64,000 nt of DNA, from positions 434,001 to 498,000 of the forward strand of contig JAFEKR010000019.1 in NCBI GenBank assembly GCA_019022495.1. The letters are read 5' to 3'. Shown piece by piece: positions 54,233 through 64,000 of the stretch; within the stretch, counting starts at the first letter, position 1; each line of letters opens with the position of its first letter. The position numbers and the translations under genes were made by a program. Source of the DNA: Epichloe hybrida. Lineage: Eukaryota; Ascomycota; Sordariomycetes; Hypocreales; Clavicipitaceae. The notes under the pieces are model-generated. The model made no database searches, had not been told where the DNA came from, and worked only from the letters and a program-made list of their open reading frames with translations.

Positions 54233-56130
54233 GAGGAACCGCACACAATTTCACCTCTCAACTTCTCTGGGAATCTGCAACAGTGGAGCCAGATGAGCGG
54301 AATATGCACAGCAGGCGTGCCCCAATACAAGGCTAGAACCATAGCAGCCTTATTTTTGCCTGGTACTGATTCCTAGAAGGACATCTGCCTCGTACTTGAA
54401 CGGACAGCTGAAGGCAACCCGGGATTTTTCTACAAGCTTGATCAACGTACAGTCGAGAACAACAAAGAGTCGGACAATAACAGGCGAGTGCGTTCAAGAC
54501 ACCAAACAAACCCTGACACGATGCAGTTTTGGAGTCTCCGGCAGGGAGCACCCTCTTCTTCGCTACGACTCTGTGTTCTTACTCCTGAATCTCGTAATCG
54601 CCGACGGCGCACTGGACCCCGAAGACCTTTTAGAGATGATCCACAACGGCGGCGATAGCCCAGTTGAGTGCGATGAAATAGTTCTTGACTGCCCCATCTG
54701 CCGACAGGTTGATCGCCAGGGAAACGTCCATCCCACAGACCAATGATTTTCACTGTTATTGCAAGCATTTTGATAAGCGCCCGCCCTTCAAGCAGGAAAG
54801 AGAAGTTTGGTGTATTGCGCGACATGTGCTCGCTCCTCACAAACACATGGGATGTCTTTTATCGTCCTTGTGAAATGCCCATTGCCAAAACCATCAGTCA
54901 GCATCTTTGAAGCAGTGCAGCTCAATCACCCACCACAACACTCTTATCCGCCCTGCCCTTTGTCTTCTATGCATTCAGTCAGAATATCTTTCACCAGGCG
55001 TGAGGATGCGGTCCTGGGGAACGCACTGCCGAAGCGATACGGCACATGGAGGAGAGCCATGCCTGGCCTTGGTCTTGTCGCCAATGCAACCAACTAGTTA
55101 GGCGAAAGCGAAGAGGCTGGCCACTGCCATCTCCACGATATCCAGTGCTATCAACTGCAAAGAAAGCAGAAGCACACAAACTCGAGTGTGAGATCTGGCT
55201 CGATAGCTACACGGGTAGGACAATCGCCACCCAAATGCATTAGTCCCTACTTGAGAAATCGAGAAGGATGCACTAGATCTTCACAGCTTCAACCCGCCGT
55301 GGCTCATGCACGGGCAGCGCATCACAATTAACTTCATGTTCGTATATGCTGACGATGTATTGGACACGGATGTCGAGATCTGGCTGCGCAGCCCAGGTGA
55401 CGAGGATATGATTTGTCCTTGATCCGCCTAAGAAGCTGCGTCGACAAAGGTTTTACTTCTGCCCATGTGGATTGCATGTAATGACCAACCGTCGACTGCA
55501 ACAGCAAATGTAGTGGGAGTGCCCTGGCTGCCCATCTTCAGAAGGCCCGGCATAAGGAGTTTCCCGAGTTTCAATAAAGACGTACGTCGAGAAGGCACGC
55601 TCTCAACGTGATCACTTTGCAAGCCGGGTTGACAAGTACACTCAGGAGTCAGGACTCAAAATAATACATACTGTACACCCGAATGAGGGCCAATAGGCTT
55701 CGTGATCGAATGATGGGCCGCCCCCATGTTGAGAGTGGAGTTTTCAACAAGGTACGGACTCCGGAGTACAATCCGACTGGTTTGAGTTATCCGATCGGCA
55801 TGGAATAGAGGCGCGCCAGAGCGAGGAAAGAAGCGCAAGCCCACCACTCTAGATCAGGCTAACAACCGAGGCGGCACGAGGTCCAATGAGATCTGGTGAC
55901 AGCGCAAAAAAAAAAGAGCGGCGGCAAGAGAAAGAAGGGAGAGAGAGAAACGAGAACAAGAGAAGGAGCAGGCGAAGAGGGATACGAAAGCCGAGGGGGA
56001 CAAATCTAAAGACCTTGGTTGGGATTGAGGATCGGTTCGTGCCTGCATTCGCTCCCCATCTGACCCCAAGTACGACAATATGCGGTCTGTTCAAACTGTT
56101 TATTGCTTTCCCCCACCACCCCCTTCGACA
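54233..56130. other. Decayed coding debris and spacer
   Basis: About 1.9 kb. Between 54360 and 55250 several short plus-strand frames look like gene fragments: SVFLLLNLVIADGALDPEDLLEM then VLDCPICRQVDRQG near 54560-54740, and EREVWCIARHVLAPH near 54800-54850. They are in different frames with stops between them. I cannot name the parent gene. 55260-55900 shows nothing; ACTCCGGAGTACA lies near 55758. Confidence 0.4.
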
Positions 56131-57245
56131 TCATCGTCTAATGCCAAAAACACGTTTCAGGCCCTTGCCGTACGCACGAAAGGCAGCAGTCGTTCTCTCC
56201 ACCCTCATCCTACAATCGGAGCTCTCGCACCAGAGTTTCGACAAGACCTTTGCAACACTCGTCAAACGCGTCGAAGATTGGGGACAGATGTAGTTTGGCA
56301 CAAGATTGTTCATGGCGTTCATGGATTTGACACAATGCCAGAACCACACTGCCTTTGATGATCATGTCTCATCCATGATCTTGACAGGCGATAGGCCATG
56401 CTGCGCTTTGAATTCGTGCTCCTCTCCCTCGAGGACGTGCATGAATTCCAGTCTGACCTCTTTTTCCTCTTTCCAACTCATCTACTCCGCAGCCGACCAG
56501 CCAGGCAGGAACAGCAAGCATATCTGCAGGTAGAGCGCAGACCCATTCTAGGTCTATGAGACACGTGAGATTCCACTCATCGTCAACGAAGATGTTGCTG
56601 GCATGCAGGTCGGTGAGCTGAAGCACGAAGGGCCCGTTCCGAAGTTCCCTCCTGATATAGTGGTGAGACAGCGTGCGGAGTAGGATCATGGCCGCCATTC
56701 TTTTCTCTGCAGGCTTCGTCGATCGCGCCAGATTTTTCATCAACCTCGCTAGGATCGAGTTCTATCGCGCCGGGGTCGGAACCAAGGCGATTGTCCAGGA
56801 GTGTGAGAATGTCTGTGAAATACTGTTCCGTAAATGAGTATGTGTCGGTAGGTTCTATCGTCCTCGCTGTGCCTTCGTTTTCGAGCGTTGTGATAGTGTG
56901 TGTCAAGGGGCGATTTGTCAATGTCACAGAGCTGTCGTCGTTGAACTGAAACGAGCCGATCCGCGGCTGAGAGACTCGAGCCATGCCTCGAAATAGCCGC
57001 CTCCTGCGGAGTGGATCATTTTGATATCTCTCGTCGTCCCATGTGTTTTAGAGCATTTGCCCTACATCAGGGCCTATATGTTGGAGGAGCACGTATGCGG
57101 TAGGCAGACGGTGGTTCGTCGGATTGGCAGTATACGGCGAGCGACTTTTCGTCAACAGTGCCAGGATATCGACTTTCGGCAAGCTTGTAAAGCAGGCAAC
57201 ATCGCAAGGCGACGTTGCTGCGTGATTTGCTCGACTGTACTTCTA
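56131..57245 (-). pseudogene. Broken APH-family phosphotransferase (protein kinase-like fold)
   Basis: Fragments of an aminoglycoside-phosphotransferase-like (APH/ChoK) protein, a large family in filamentous fungi, run in order but in several frames. About 57240-57100: NVALRCCLLYKLAESRYPGTVDEK. About 57097-56985: YVLLQHIGPDVGQML, an in-frame TAA, then NTWDDERY. 56984-56750: ARVSQPRIGSFQFN...SVTLTNRPLT. 56745-56370: GPFVLQLTDLHASNIFVDDEWNLTCLIDLEWV, which holds the catalytic Asp/Asn-like D-LHASN and the metal-binding Asp. 56350-56131: the tail, from VWFWHC. At least two frame changes and one stop are needed, and part of the N-lobe is missing. No intron explains the break near 56745. Confidence 0.75.
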
Positions 57246-57452
57246 TCGGTATACAGTCATGACGCTCCGTAACCCATCGTGCCATCAACAACCCATGCAA
57301 CCTCGCCCTCACGTGACATTCCGGACCGCTCCCCCCAATCACAGTCGCCGCATTTCGCGCATCCCGGCGAAGAGAAAAGTACCGTCGGGACTTCGCCCTC
57401 ACCTCACCTATTCCCCCCCATCCCGAACTACCGTCAACGACCGCCGCCCATC

Positions 57453-58110
57453 ATGACCGGCTACTCCCTCGCTCCTTTCGTCCTGCGCCGACCCTGGCTG
57501 GCCAACATGGTCATGCCCGCTGCGAACTGGTACGCCAATGCTGCCGGGTACAAGAAGCTCGGACTGAGGTAAAATCTCCCCGACATGATAGCCACGTTTG
57601 TGCTACAAGACATCGAAATGGTATCCCAGCCATAAATCGAAGGCCTTCAATTGGAGAGGGAAGAACGAATATTGGCGCCGCCAATGCCTGCTTCTAATGC
57701 CTTGTCATCAATGAGGGTTTACAGCATCATGGTCAGGCAAATGGCTAACCTCGGGTTTGAAACCAACAGGTTCGACGACCTCGTCGAGGAGGAGCGCGAA
57801 TCCACCCAGATCGCCCTGCGCCGTCTCTCCCCCAAGGAATCCTACGACAGAATCTACCGTATCCGCCGCTCCGTCCAGTGCAGTTACCAGCACAAGCTTC
57901 TGCCAAAGGACCAGTGGACCAAGGCCGACGAGGTACGACACAACCCATCCATCCATCCTAACTTTTTGTGCTCCAAAGCAGCGCCGTCATGTTCCGCTAA
58001 CAACAACCTGTCAGGATACACCCTACCTCAGCGAAATCATTCAGCAGGTCGAGGCCGAACTTGCCGAGAAGGACGCCCTCGACACCATGTCCGTCATCAA
58101 GCGACACTAA
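57453..58110 (+). CDS. QCR7: Cytochrome bc1 complex subunit 7 (Qcr7, 14 kDa)
   Basis: Matrix-side subunit of ubiquinol-cytochrome c reductase. Exons 57453-57568, 57770-57932 and 58015-58110 join in phase to 124 residues, as expected for the family. The start MTGYSLAPFVLRRPWLANMVMPAANWYANAAGYKKLGLR in pieces, then FDDLVEEERESTQIALRRLSPKESYDRIYRIRRSVQCS, HKLLPKDQWTKADED and PYLSEIIQQVEAELAEKDALD are all standard. The first intron is 201 bp, the second 82 bp. No cleaved presequence is expected. It lies head-to-head with the start side of the APH pseudogene. Confidence 0.94.
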
Positions 58111-58793
58111 CTCGAGGCGGGGGCCGTCTTCGAGGAGACAAAAATTCAAGAAAGAAGATGTGGAGAGCAAGCCAGACGGGGTAGGAGTTGGAACAGTCCG
58201 GAGGGGAGATTCGGACAGAGGGACCATTTTTCCAAGGAGAGTCGTTGTTCCCCGTTCACTCTGTTTCTGTGCCGTGGGGGAGGATCAAATCCAATGTTAC
58301 CTGATTAGAAGGACTTGAGTGTCTCGTGTACTCTTACCATGTATAGATGTCGTCTCATCTCGACAATGCAGCTTTTCTTTGCTCCTAGTTGACATGGTAC
58401 ATGGACTGCCCTCTATTTACTATCCAGCGGCATATGTCCGCCCCGCCGCCCTTCTTGATGCTACCATGATTCTGTCATGGCTAATTCAACACTTGCTTCA
58501 CTTCGGCCCCTTCCCACCAAACGTTGCCATTTTCACCTCTCCCGACATCGCGAGGCGTCAAGACATAAACTAATTGGCTCAGCAAGCGATAACAAGGACG
58601 GGTCATGGGCATCCACCCACTCACCATTACCATTATGGCATCCTCTCGTCATGGAGGCGACTAGTGTAGACAAATGCATTACTTTTGGTTTTATACATGT
58701 GACTGGATTTTCCTTACTTCGCGGGAAATACATCAACATATGCGTTCCCCGTCAAGTTATTCTTGACGCTGTGCGGACCCCCATCAATGAATC
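58111..58793. other. Convergent intergenic region
   Basis: About 680 bp between two 3' ends. No supported gene. Confidence 0.5.
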
Positions 58794-61601
58794 TTACAAC
58801 ATGCGTTCATAGAATAATAGGTAGGCAACCTTGTTGTCCTTGATGTTATCCTTGACTTGCTTCTTCTCACTGCCGACTTTGTTCGTGCCGTTGGCGGGAC
58901 TGTTGGTCTTCTTGTTCCCGCCAGCTGAAGCCGTGACTTGCTTCCATCCGTCCTCATCACCCGTGTCCTCGTCGTTCATGGCACCAAACCGATTAGTAGA
59001 GGCACCAGAGGTTGGGGAACTCTCTCTGTGTATGTCTTTGGCGTCTTCTTCTGATCCAGCCTTGGCCACGTCCTCGCCATGAATTCGGCGGAGCACAGTG
59101 TCGTCCATGCGAATCCATTCCCGGCCATCTTGCCTGCGGACGTCGACTGTATAATGACCGCCGCTAGCGTTCTTTCCGTGGTGGTACACAACGCTGATGA
59201 GCTTGTATCGTGGCATGGGGCCGTCGCCGATGATTTGGCGGCGCTGGCGCGAGAGCGCTTCACGTGGGATATCGAGTTCCAGGGGATAGCCAATCTTCTT
59301 CCAGATTTTGATGGTGCCGTGGCCTTCTGCGTCAAACTGGAACCGCTTCAGATGCAGGATGAGGACGGGAGGCAACGATTCAATGAATACTTGTTTGGTA
59401 GCTGTCACGTTCTTGCCGCGTGGAGAGTTGAAGTCTCCCTGTAGACGCTCGGGACGAGTCAGACCTCGAAGCGCGTCGACAACATTGCGGATATCTGGTG
59501 AGCCAATGTCCAGTTGCAATGGCTGGTAGGGCTCAGTGGTGATGGAATCTTTTAGTCCGGGTACACGAAACTCGGAACGCAGGAGGCCACCAAAAATCTT
59601 GGTGATGGGTGTGGACGAGTTGGGACCCGACGATCGAGTAACGGCAGCCTTTTGCTTGCGTCCCACTTCGAGCCAGTCTCCTGACGGTTCAGGCCCATTC
59701 TGCGCGGTAGGGGCATGAGATCCAGGATTTTCGCTTTCGCTGTTTGACGACTTGTTCATGAGGTGAGTGCATTCATCGTCAAGAGTCTGAAGTAAAAAGC
59801 CAAGGAACTCTTCGGCGTCTTGCTGGTGACCATGCTGTTGTGTGTGGGTTAGTAACGAAAGATGCAGATGATCTTGGATTAAGATAATAATGCTCACCTC
59901 CATGCTCGCAAACCTTGAAAGTTGTCTAATGGCGTCGTACACAAACTCAGGAGTAAATGGCTCTCCGTGTCGCTCATATGTCTCAGGCCTTACTACACGG
60001 CGGAGTTGATCGGCGGAACTGGCCGAGGCGAGCACCTTGAACTCTTGCATGAAAACAACCCTGATTATTGTTAGATTTCGATTCAGAAATACTCAGTGGG
60101 GAACCCTTATACTCACAATATGTCAACAAGAGGTGTTTCGCTCTTGAAGTTATGAGCGGCCTTTTGTCTCAGCTGCTCCAAAAAGTCGTAGAACGGAGCG
60201 CAACACACGAGGACTTGCAAAACCTGTCGCGAGTCAGCAAAAATCGTAGGTCAGGTAGCAAACAAGACATACCGAGTTCATATAGCACATGTTGCCAGTG
60301 TTGATGAGACCACGGGGCTCAATCAACGCCGCTCTGTAATTACCGTCTACACGAAAGCCTCGGATGACCTCTGCCAAGGAAGACTTATGCGCGAGTGAAA
60401 AATTCGAGCCTGGCACCACGGCAGAAGCAGCTGCTGTTTCTGATTCCCCTCCCTGTCCTGCAGATACTGCGTTGACTCCATTGAGGCGAGGAGGATTTTG
60501 ACCGGCAGGCGTTGAAAACAGCTTGGCCCAGCTGCTGGGGGCAGCTTTCGCGGGAGCTGTAGATGTGACAGGCTCACTTGCGGCATCTGCTTCCCGTGCG
60601 GCAGGTTTCCCAGAGTCTTTGCTAGCTGTATCCCTTTTGACAGTGTTGCCGGCGACATGGCCATTCACTGCGGCCGGGGCAATCTGATTCGCTGACTCGA
60701 GCAGAGTGTCTTCCTTCACGTTCGTCTCGCTGATACTGGCTGATTCAGTTTTGGTCGGCTTTTCGTCAAACGATTGCACAGATGTGTTGTTATTGATTAA
60801 TGACACTTCTGAAGAGACGGCGTCTGTACTGGCGTCTGCGGATACACGTTCGACGGAGGTACCGGGTTGTTCAGGGAGAGAAACAGCTTCGCCATTGGAG
60901 GGTAGCAATCTTTTCTTCAGTTTCGAGCGCGGTGCTCGTTTGGGGAATGTCGAATCCGGTTTCGAATACCAAGGAAGCTATTTTGATAGCCTTATCAGCT
61001 GCCTACCATAGCCCAAGACTACCAGAAGAGAGGGAAGGGAACAACTTACAGGAGGGCTGAAGCTCGGCCGTTCTGAGATGATAGGGGACTCAGCAGAGGG
61101 TGGTGCCGGCGGCTGAGATGAAGCTTGCTCGACGACATGTGGGGTCGGAGGAGTCGGCGGAGGGATCAATTGAGATGAATGTGTCGAAGACGGAGTTTGT
61201 GGTGGCATGGGCACTGGGGCATGAGGAGGCTGATATGCCGTCGCGAGACTCGGGGACTGCTGGGTGTGGCGAGGATAGTTTTGAGGCACGCTGACGCCCA
61301 TCATGGGAGCATACTGATGCACGGGCGGCGGTGATCTTCCATATGTCTGATAGGGCACGTATGCTTGAGATGGCATGGCACCATTGGTATACTGAGGTGG
61401 CATGCCATAGTATTGTTGAGGCGCATACGACATGTAGTTGGGGTACATGGACGTCATCTGCTGTTGATGATACTGCGGCATATACTGAGGATGCCTTCGT
61501 CGAGGTCCTCCTGTGCCAGGACCATGGCCCATATCGACGTTTGAGATGCCGCCAGATGCTCCTTGCATGTGCTGTCCAGCCGGCAGATGGCGGTTACTCA
61601 T
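58794..61601 (-). CDS. Ubiquitin carboxyl-terminal hydrolase, Ubp3/USP10 type
   Basis: A cysteine protease that removes ubiquitin; yeast Ubp3 works with Bre5 in trafficking, ribophagy and stress responses. Exons 61601-61050, 60977-60273, 60223-60117, 60060-59898 and 59834-58794 join in phase to 855 residues; introns are 49-72 bp. The N-terminus is Pro/Gln/Tyr-rich (PQYHQQQMTSMYPNYMSYAPQQYYGMPP), then a disordered Ser/Thr/Glu linker. The catalytic domain has the Cys box GLINTGNMCYMNSVLQVL, split by an intron after MNS, QQDAEEFLGFLLQTLDDE, PVLILHLKRFQFD, and the His box GGHYTVDVR, with WIRMDDTVLRRI. The Cys and His are intact. Closeness to USP10 is suggested by FSLAHKSSLAEVIRGF and by the PRGLINTGNMCYMN context. 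Confidence 0.9.
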
Positions 61602-62940
61602 CCTGCCGGCTTGGGATGGCGTTTGGTGTTTGGTGTCGCCCAATACCGCGACTCCCGCATGCACGATGGACTCGAACACCGATCGCAGAGAACTTCGCTA
61701 TCGACGAAAGGCAATCCAGCTTGATCGCGAAGCTTGCGAGGTCGCTGCCGTTGTCGTAAAGCACGCGTCGCGCCGTGGACGAAGGAAGCTCAACAAGTAT
61801 GAGCCGGGACCGGAGGGGAGCGATGACTCTCAAAAGGAGTTGTAGGGACAAATACGTCGCGAACAGAGAAAGAAGAACAAAGCGGCGCGCACAACCACTA
61901 AGACAAGAACAAGGCAGATAGAGTGAGGAGAGAGTGTGGAGAGAATGCGGATGGCTGCGAGAAGGGCGCCATTAGAGGCGATGCACACGACAACGAGAAG
62001 CAAAATTTATGGCGTAGTTTCAACAGTTTGTTATAACTTAGGATTTCTTAAAAATATTTAGCGTAAAGCTAAACAAATTTCTAATAAGCTAAAATATGTT
62101 AAATTTAAAGAAACCTTTAATATGATTGCGCACGAAATATTATAAACGAACCCAAAAATGTTAGTGTCAGCTTTTTAAGCCTAAATGACCCACATTTGTA
62201 GTTGATAACGTTAATACATGTATTTCTTTGAGTGCCCGAAGGCGCCAACGAGGTCACGGGACCCACATCTGCCTCGATAGCATGCGGGGACCTTCTAAAC
62301 ACCCCTAATAGCTCCCGTTAAACGCGTTTACAAGGAGCATTCTTAATGCAACGATTTAATCATAGCTGCTTAAGATAAGAATAGTGATGTTCTTTACGGA
62401 TTAGAACCTCTTCAAAGCGGCCGCTAGGAGAGGCTTGACGCAGGCAACCCGCGCCCGCGAGAGCTGCAATGTGGGTGATGTAGCTCTTTGTACTAAGAGA
62501 AATTGCTAAGACTTGTATTGTAGACTTTACAGTACGATTTCAATGGGAAATTAAGTGCCTCTTATCCTTTCTTAGGTCTAATTAGCCCGATAGCACTAAT
62601 TAGTTTAAAAGAAAGTAAGCAACTACTGCCCACGTGCACTGGCCCGTGACTCGACGCCGCCATGCAGGCCGTGATTGGGGAAGCGTCGGGCTGCACTTGA
62701 CCCTGTCTGCGTCCGAGGCAGACGCGCAGACGCGCAGGCGTGCGGCCAGGGCCACGACTCTGAATCTAATCTGGCTGGCTGGCGCCTCGTCTGCGACACA
62801 GCTTCGACAAATGAGCACACAGTGCACACAGTGCCAATGCAGCTAAGTTGGCCGTCATGCCGTTTCGCCATGTATGATTACCCTTTAGAACGCGCTGGTC
62901 TACCGCATAGAGTGAACAATCAATTTCTCACATCAGGGTG
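61602..62940. other. Intergenic region with AT-rich stretch
   Basis: About 1.3 kb with no supported gene. 62000-62215 and about 62480-62620 are AT-rich with TTAA/TAATTA-type words and few CG pairs, suggesting old RIP-affected or relic sequence, but no frame or repeat arm is recognisable. 62640-62790 returns to GC-rich sequence. Confidence 0.5.
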
Positions 62941-64000
62941 TCATTCATCCATGAACTTCCACCTCCCACTGGGCCTTAAAGCCTCGCGGTAACGTTCTGT
63001 TATCGCTTGCTTAGTTCTCTTCGCTGCCTCCTGTCTGTCGGCCTCCAATTGCTGAGTATTGGGAAAGTCGGCATCCCAAAACCCCGGAGGACTCTGCATG
63101 CGGGAAAACCTATGTCTGTGTTTGCCATATTTATTTGCTAGCTCTTGAGTCTTTGCTTCGACCCACAACGCCAACCTTTCTTCTTTATTCATGGTAGCGA
63201 GCCGGTACGAGGAATCTCCAAGGTAATCTTCCAATAGCTTTTGCTCCTCCTGTCGCTGTGATGAAGAAAGTGGCGGATCGGGCCGCTGTGAAATTGCCAG
63301 AGCTCTGAAATGTTTTCCACAACAGTGCATATCAACGCATCCGGGCAAACATAGTCTATCCGCCCTGTCCCTGACGACCTCGGAGAAAGCAAAGTCGTGG
63401 CCCTCATTGGCAGAAGGGTTTATTTTGAAGTCGTCTAAGCGAAGGTCCGAAGGCGCTTTATTTCGCAATATACCCAACGCTCGTCGTTGGCCTAATTTTG
63501 GCATCGCAGCACGCGAGCTGTGTTCACCGTTGTGATTCGCGGCTGATGCATGTGAATCAGGCATTGATATATTGCCTTTGTTTTCACTTTTTTCGAATGG
63601 AAGCTGTCGGCGTCCAGGAACGCGGAGTGCTGGTCCCCGCGCAGGAGTTACCAGCTTGTTTCTCGTTGGCGTTGCCGTTGTTATGACGTCCGCTTCTTCG
63701 ATTGCTCCGTCAAGAAGCATGTCTAGCCTACTCTTAGCTGACTTAGCTCGATTATCCCTCAATGTCTTCGTGGAATTTGCTGCATCAAGGGCACAGTCCT
63801 CGGATGTTGGAACGCCAATAGCAAGTTGACGCCTGCGATCTTTAGTGCCAAATTTGTCAATTGTAGACCGGATGAGCCGAATGTTGCCATCAAGAGGCAT
63901 CAATGCCGAGTTTTGACGTGGTAGTCTGGCGGAATGTGAATATAGTGGTGCCTCAGTGGCTACAGGAGTAAGGGCCCCAAGCTTGATGCGAATCAAATTT
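62941..64000 (-). CDS. SAE2: Sae2/CtIP-family DNA-end resection factor (5' partial)
   Basis: Sae2/Ctp1/CtIP stimulates MRN (Mre11-Rad50-Nbs1) to start resection of DNA double-strand breaks. The visible 353 codons are one open frame with no start codon before the right edge, so the N-terminal part lies outside. The C-terminal Sae2 domain is clear: LCLPGCVDMHCCGKHFRALAISQ (the CxxC-like and CCG core), NKEERLALWVEAKTQELANKYGKHRHRF (the conserved RHR-type motif) and MQSPPGFWDADFPNTQQ. The upstream part is Arg/Lys/Ser-rich and probably disordered, which is normal for the family. It is flanked by the AT-rich gap on the left. Confidence 0.85.
   Translation of the reverse strand, partial: NLIRIKLGALTPVATEAPLYSHSARLPRQNSALMPLDGNIRLIRSTIDKFGTKDRRRQLAIGVPTSEDCALDAANSTKTLRDNRAKSAKSRLDMLLDGAIEEADVITTATPTRNKLVTPARGPALRVPGRRQLPFEKSENKGNISMPDSHASAANHNGEHSSRAAMPKLGQRRALGILRNKAPSDLRLDDFKINPSANEGHDFAFSEVVRDRADRLCLPGCVDMHCCGKHFRALAISQRPDPPLSSSQRQEEQKLLEDYLGDSSYRLATMNKEERLALWVEAKTQELANKYGKHRHRFSRMQSPPGFWDADFPNTQQLEADRQEAAKRTKQAITERYREALRPSGRWKFMDE

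Overview
The window reads as a gene-dense piece of a filamentous ascomycete nuclear genome (Pezizomycotina, most likely a sordariomycete, perhaps Hypocreales). Genes have short introns, mostly 49-130 bp with GTRAGT-like donors and CTRAC/TGAC-like branch sites. Both strands are used, there are no operons, and the conserved set is typical of the group: BEACH protein, Wbp1, Isy1, Nem1, eIF2B-beta, Naa10, MetRS, Lto1, two complex I subunits, Qcr7, Dot5, a Ubp3/USP10-type protease and a Sae2/CtIP homologue. An AT-rich Copia-like relic whose in-frame stops are only TAA/TAG points to repeat-induced point mutation (RIP). Exon boundaries below were read by hand from splice signals and checked for reading-frame phase; they are predictions.

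Layout. 1-12.3 kb: housekeeping genes (BEACH C-terminus, complex I 9.5 kDa subunit, Wbp1, Isy1), a Ser/Pro-rich fungal protein with an apparent frameshift, and a mitochondrial-type serine/homoserine O-acetyltransferase. 13.1-16.3 kb: an eight-exon MgtA-like P-type ATPase. 16.3-18.6 kb: no recognised gene, but one long unexplained open frame. 18.6-19.9 kb: a conserved fungal protein of unknown function.

20.4-30.5 kb is the most system-like part. It holds a Zn2Cys6 regulator, a ureidoglycine aminohydrolase-type bicupin, a sugar-porter MFS transporter, and a divergent pair made of a Tm-1/UPF0261 protein and a PEP-hydrolase-like TIM barrel, two domains that are fused in plant Tm-1. It looks like a compact catabolic cluster with its own regulator. 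Its promoters carry candidate regulatory repeats: four tandem 12-bp units upstream of the cupin, a CGGAAC-N2-GTTCCG inverted repeat between the divergent pair, and a 12-mer near both the transporter and the cupin. The substrate cannot be read from sequence.

30.6-34.1 kb: a secreted alpha/beta-hydrolase-like protein with 53 consecutive Asn codons, then a MITE-like inverted repeat and the RIP-degraded Copia gag remnant. 34.1-53.2 kb: mostly conserved genes, plus a 13-bp minisatellite at 40.6 kb and a probable very small gene at 51.2 kb. 53.7-57.2 kb: a decayed zone with a broken APH-family kinase and coding debris. 57.4-64 kb: Qcr7, the ubiquitin protease, an AT-richer gap and a Sae2/CtIP-family gene that runs off the right edge.
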